DNA of 6,907 nt from Candidatus Tectimicrobiota bacterium (lineage in GTDB: Bacteria > UBA8248). The number at the start of each line of letters is the position of its first letter. The first letter of the stretch is position 1. Shown piece after piece: positions 6,344 through 6,907 of this stretch. The notes beneath the pieces are model-generated. The model did no database searches, was not told the origin of the DNA, and saw only the letters and a list, made by a program, of their open reading frames with translations. The translations under genes and the position numbers were made by a program. The stretch is from the NCBI GenBank assembly GCA_016184445.1, contig JACPCT010000336.1, forward strand, positions 1 to 6,907, read 5' to 3'.

Positions 6344-6856
6344 ATGGCCCGGGTTTCGCTGATCCAGCCGGCCGAGGCGGAGGGGGCGGCTAAGCGCGTC
6401 ATGGAGGGCCTGCAGAAGCAGTACGGGGTGGTGATCGACCCCGTCAAGGCGATGGCCCACAAGCCCGAGCTCCTCCGCTCGGTGCTGAGCCTCACCGCCG
6501 TGGCGGACGGGCCGGGGGAAGTCGACACCGGCTTCAAGGAGGTCCTCAACATCCGGGCCTCTGTCCTGAACGGCTGCGGCTTCTGCACCCAGATGCACTC
6601 AAACATGGCGCGCGCGCACAAGGTGCCCGACGCGAAGGTCGAGGGGGCGAAGGAGGGCTCCGCGAGCGCCGCCTTCGACGAGAGGGAGAAGGCCGCCCTG
6701 CGGCTGTGCGAGGAGAGCACGAAAGGTGTGAAAGTCTCGGACGCCACCTTCGAGGGGCTCAGGGCCCACTACTCGGAGGCCGCGGTCGTGGAGCTGGTGG
6801 GGGCGATCGCCGTCATCAACATGTGGAACCGCCTGATGGTGGCGCTGGGCTTCTAG
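6344..6856 (+). CDS. Carboxymuconolactone decarboxylase / AhpD-like family protein
   Basis: This 170-aa protein begins at an ATG with GAGGAGAGAG just upstream, a strong ribosome binding site that decides the start; the frame is open far upstream, but that part is antisense to the CoA-transferase gene. It is of the CMD/AhpD fold: VKAMAHKPELLRSVLSL is the usual helix pair, then FKEVLNIRASVLNGCGFC and TQMHSNMARAHKV. E66, C78, C81 and H85 have the same spacing as the Glu/Cys/Cys/His set of Mycobacterium tuberculosis AhpD (118/130/133/137), so a thiol peroxidase or disulfide reductase activity is plausible. The C-terminal VVELVGAIAVINMWNRLM is the typical last helix. From the family alone, decarboxylase activity cannot be excluded, though the CxxC pair argues for redox chemistry. 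It is divergent from the CoA-transferase operon with about 250 bases between the starts. No terminator is evident in the 51 bases after the TAG. Confidence 0.92.
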   Translation: MARVSLIQPAEAEGAAKRVMEGLQKQYGVVIDPVKAMAHKPELLRSVLSLTAVADGPGEVDTGFKEVLNIRASVLNGCGFCTQMHSNMARAHKVPDAKVEGAKEGSASAAFDEREKAALRLCEESTKGVKVSDATFEGLRAHYSEAAVVELVGAIAVINMWNRLMVALGF

Positions 6857-6907
6857 GCCGGCAGGGCGGTTTTGGGCGATTGCAGTCCCTTCTCAAGAGG
6901 CGGCCCT

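Overview
The window is very GC-rich (about 70% by eye, with G or C at most third codon positions). It is densely coded, with no RNA genes, CRISPR array, insertion sequence or phage-like gene visible. This fits a high-GC, free-living bacterium such as an uncultured soil or sediment lineage or a proteobacterium. RlpA and an HD-GYP protein point to a lipoprotein-exporting bacterium that uses cyclic-di-GMP. I cannot name the taxon from this sequence.

Layout. On the + strand, a YyaL/SSP411-type thioredoxin-fold plus six-hairpin-barrel protein runs in from the left edge, lacking only its extreme N-terminus, and ends at 2032. It converges, with 12 bases between stops, on a minus-strand pair: an HD-GYP domain protein (2759-3694, start uncertain) followed by an RlpA-type septal lytic transglycosylase lipoprotein (2045-2719). 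Further right, a second minus-strand group reads from 6094 down to 3926: a CoA-transferase-family subunit A, a subunit B that overlaps it by ATGA, then an RraA/HMG-aldolase-like protein. Divergent from this group, on the + strand at 6344-6856, is a carboxymuconolactone decarboxylase/AhpD-family protein with a clear Shine-Dalgarno sequence and a TATAAT box plus a dyad in its leader.

How the genes fit together. The CoA-transferase-like pair, the aldolase-like protein and the CMD/AhpD-like protein look like a small catabolic locus for organic acids or ring-cleavage products, but no substrate can be read from the sequence. RlpA and the HD-GYP protein are probably co-transcribed, which hints at a link between cyclic-di-GMP signalling and septal peptidoglycan processing.

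The most notable point is that both CoA-transferase-family genes are broken as given. Subunit A has one in-frame TGA at codon 102 with good homology on both sides. Subunit B changes frame at about 5157-5167 and lacks roughly 45 residues where the family normally has its active-site segment. That junction lies on a 12-nt G-rich direct repeat also found 99 bases away near the gene's start. These may be real decay, assembly or sequencing errors, or, less likely, recoding. I did not find a convincing undescribed system.
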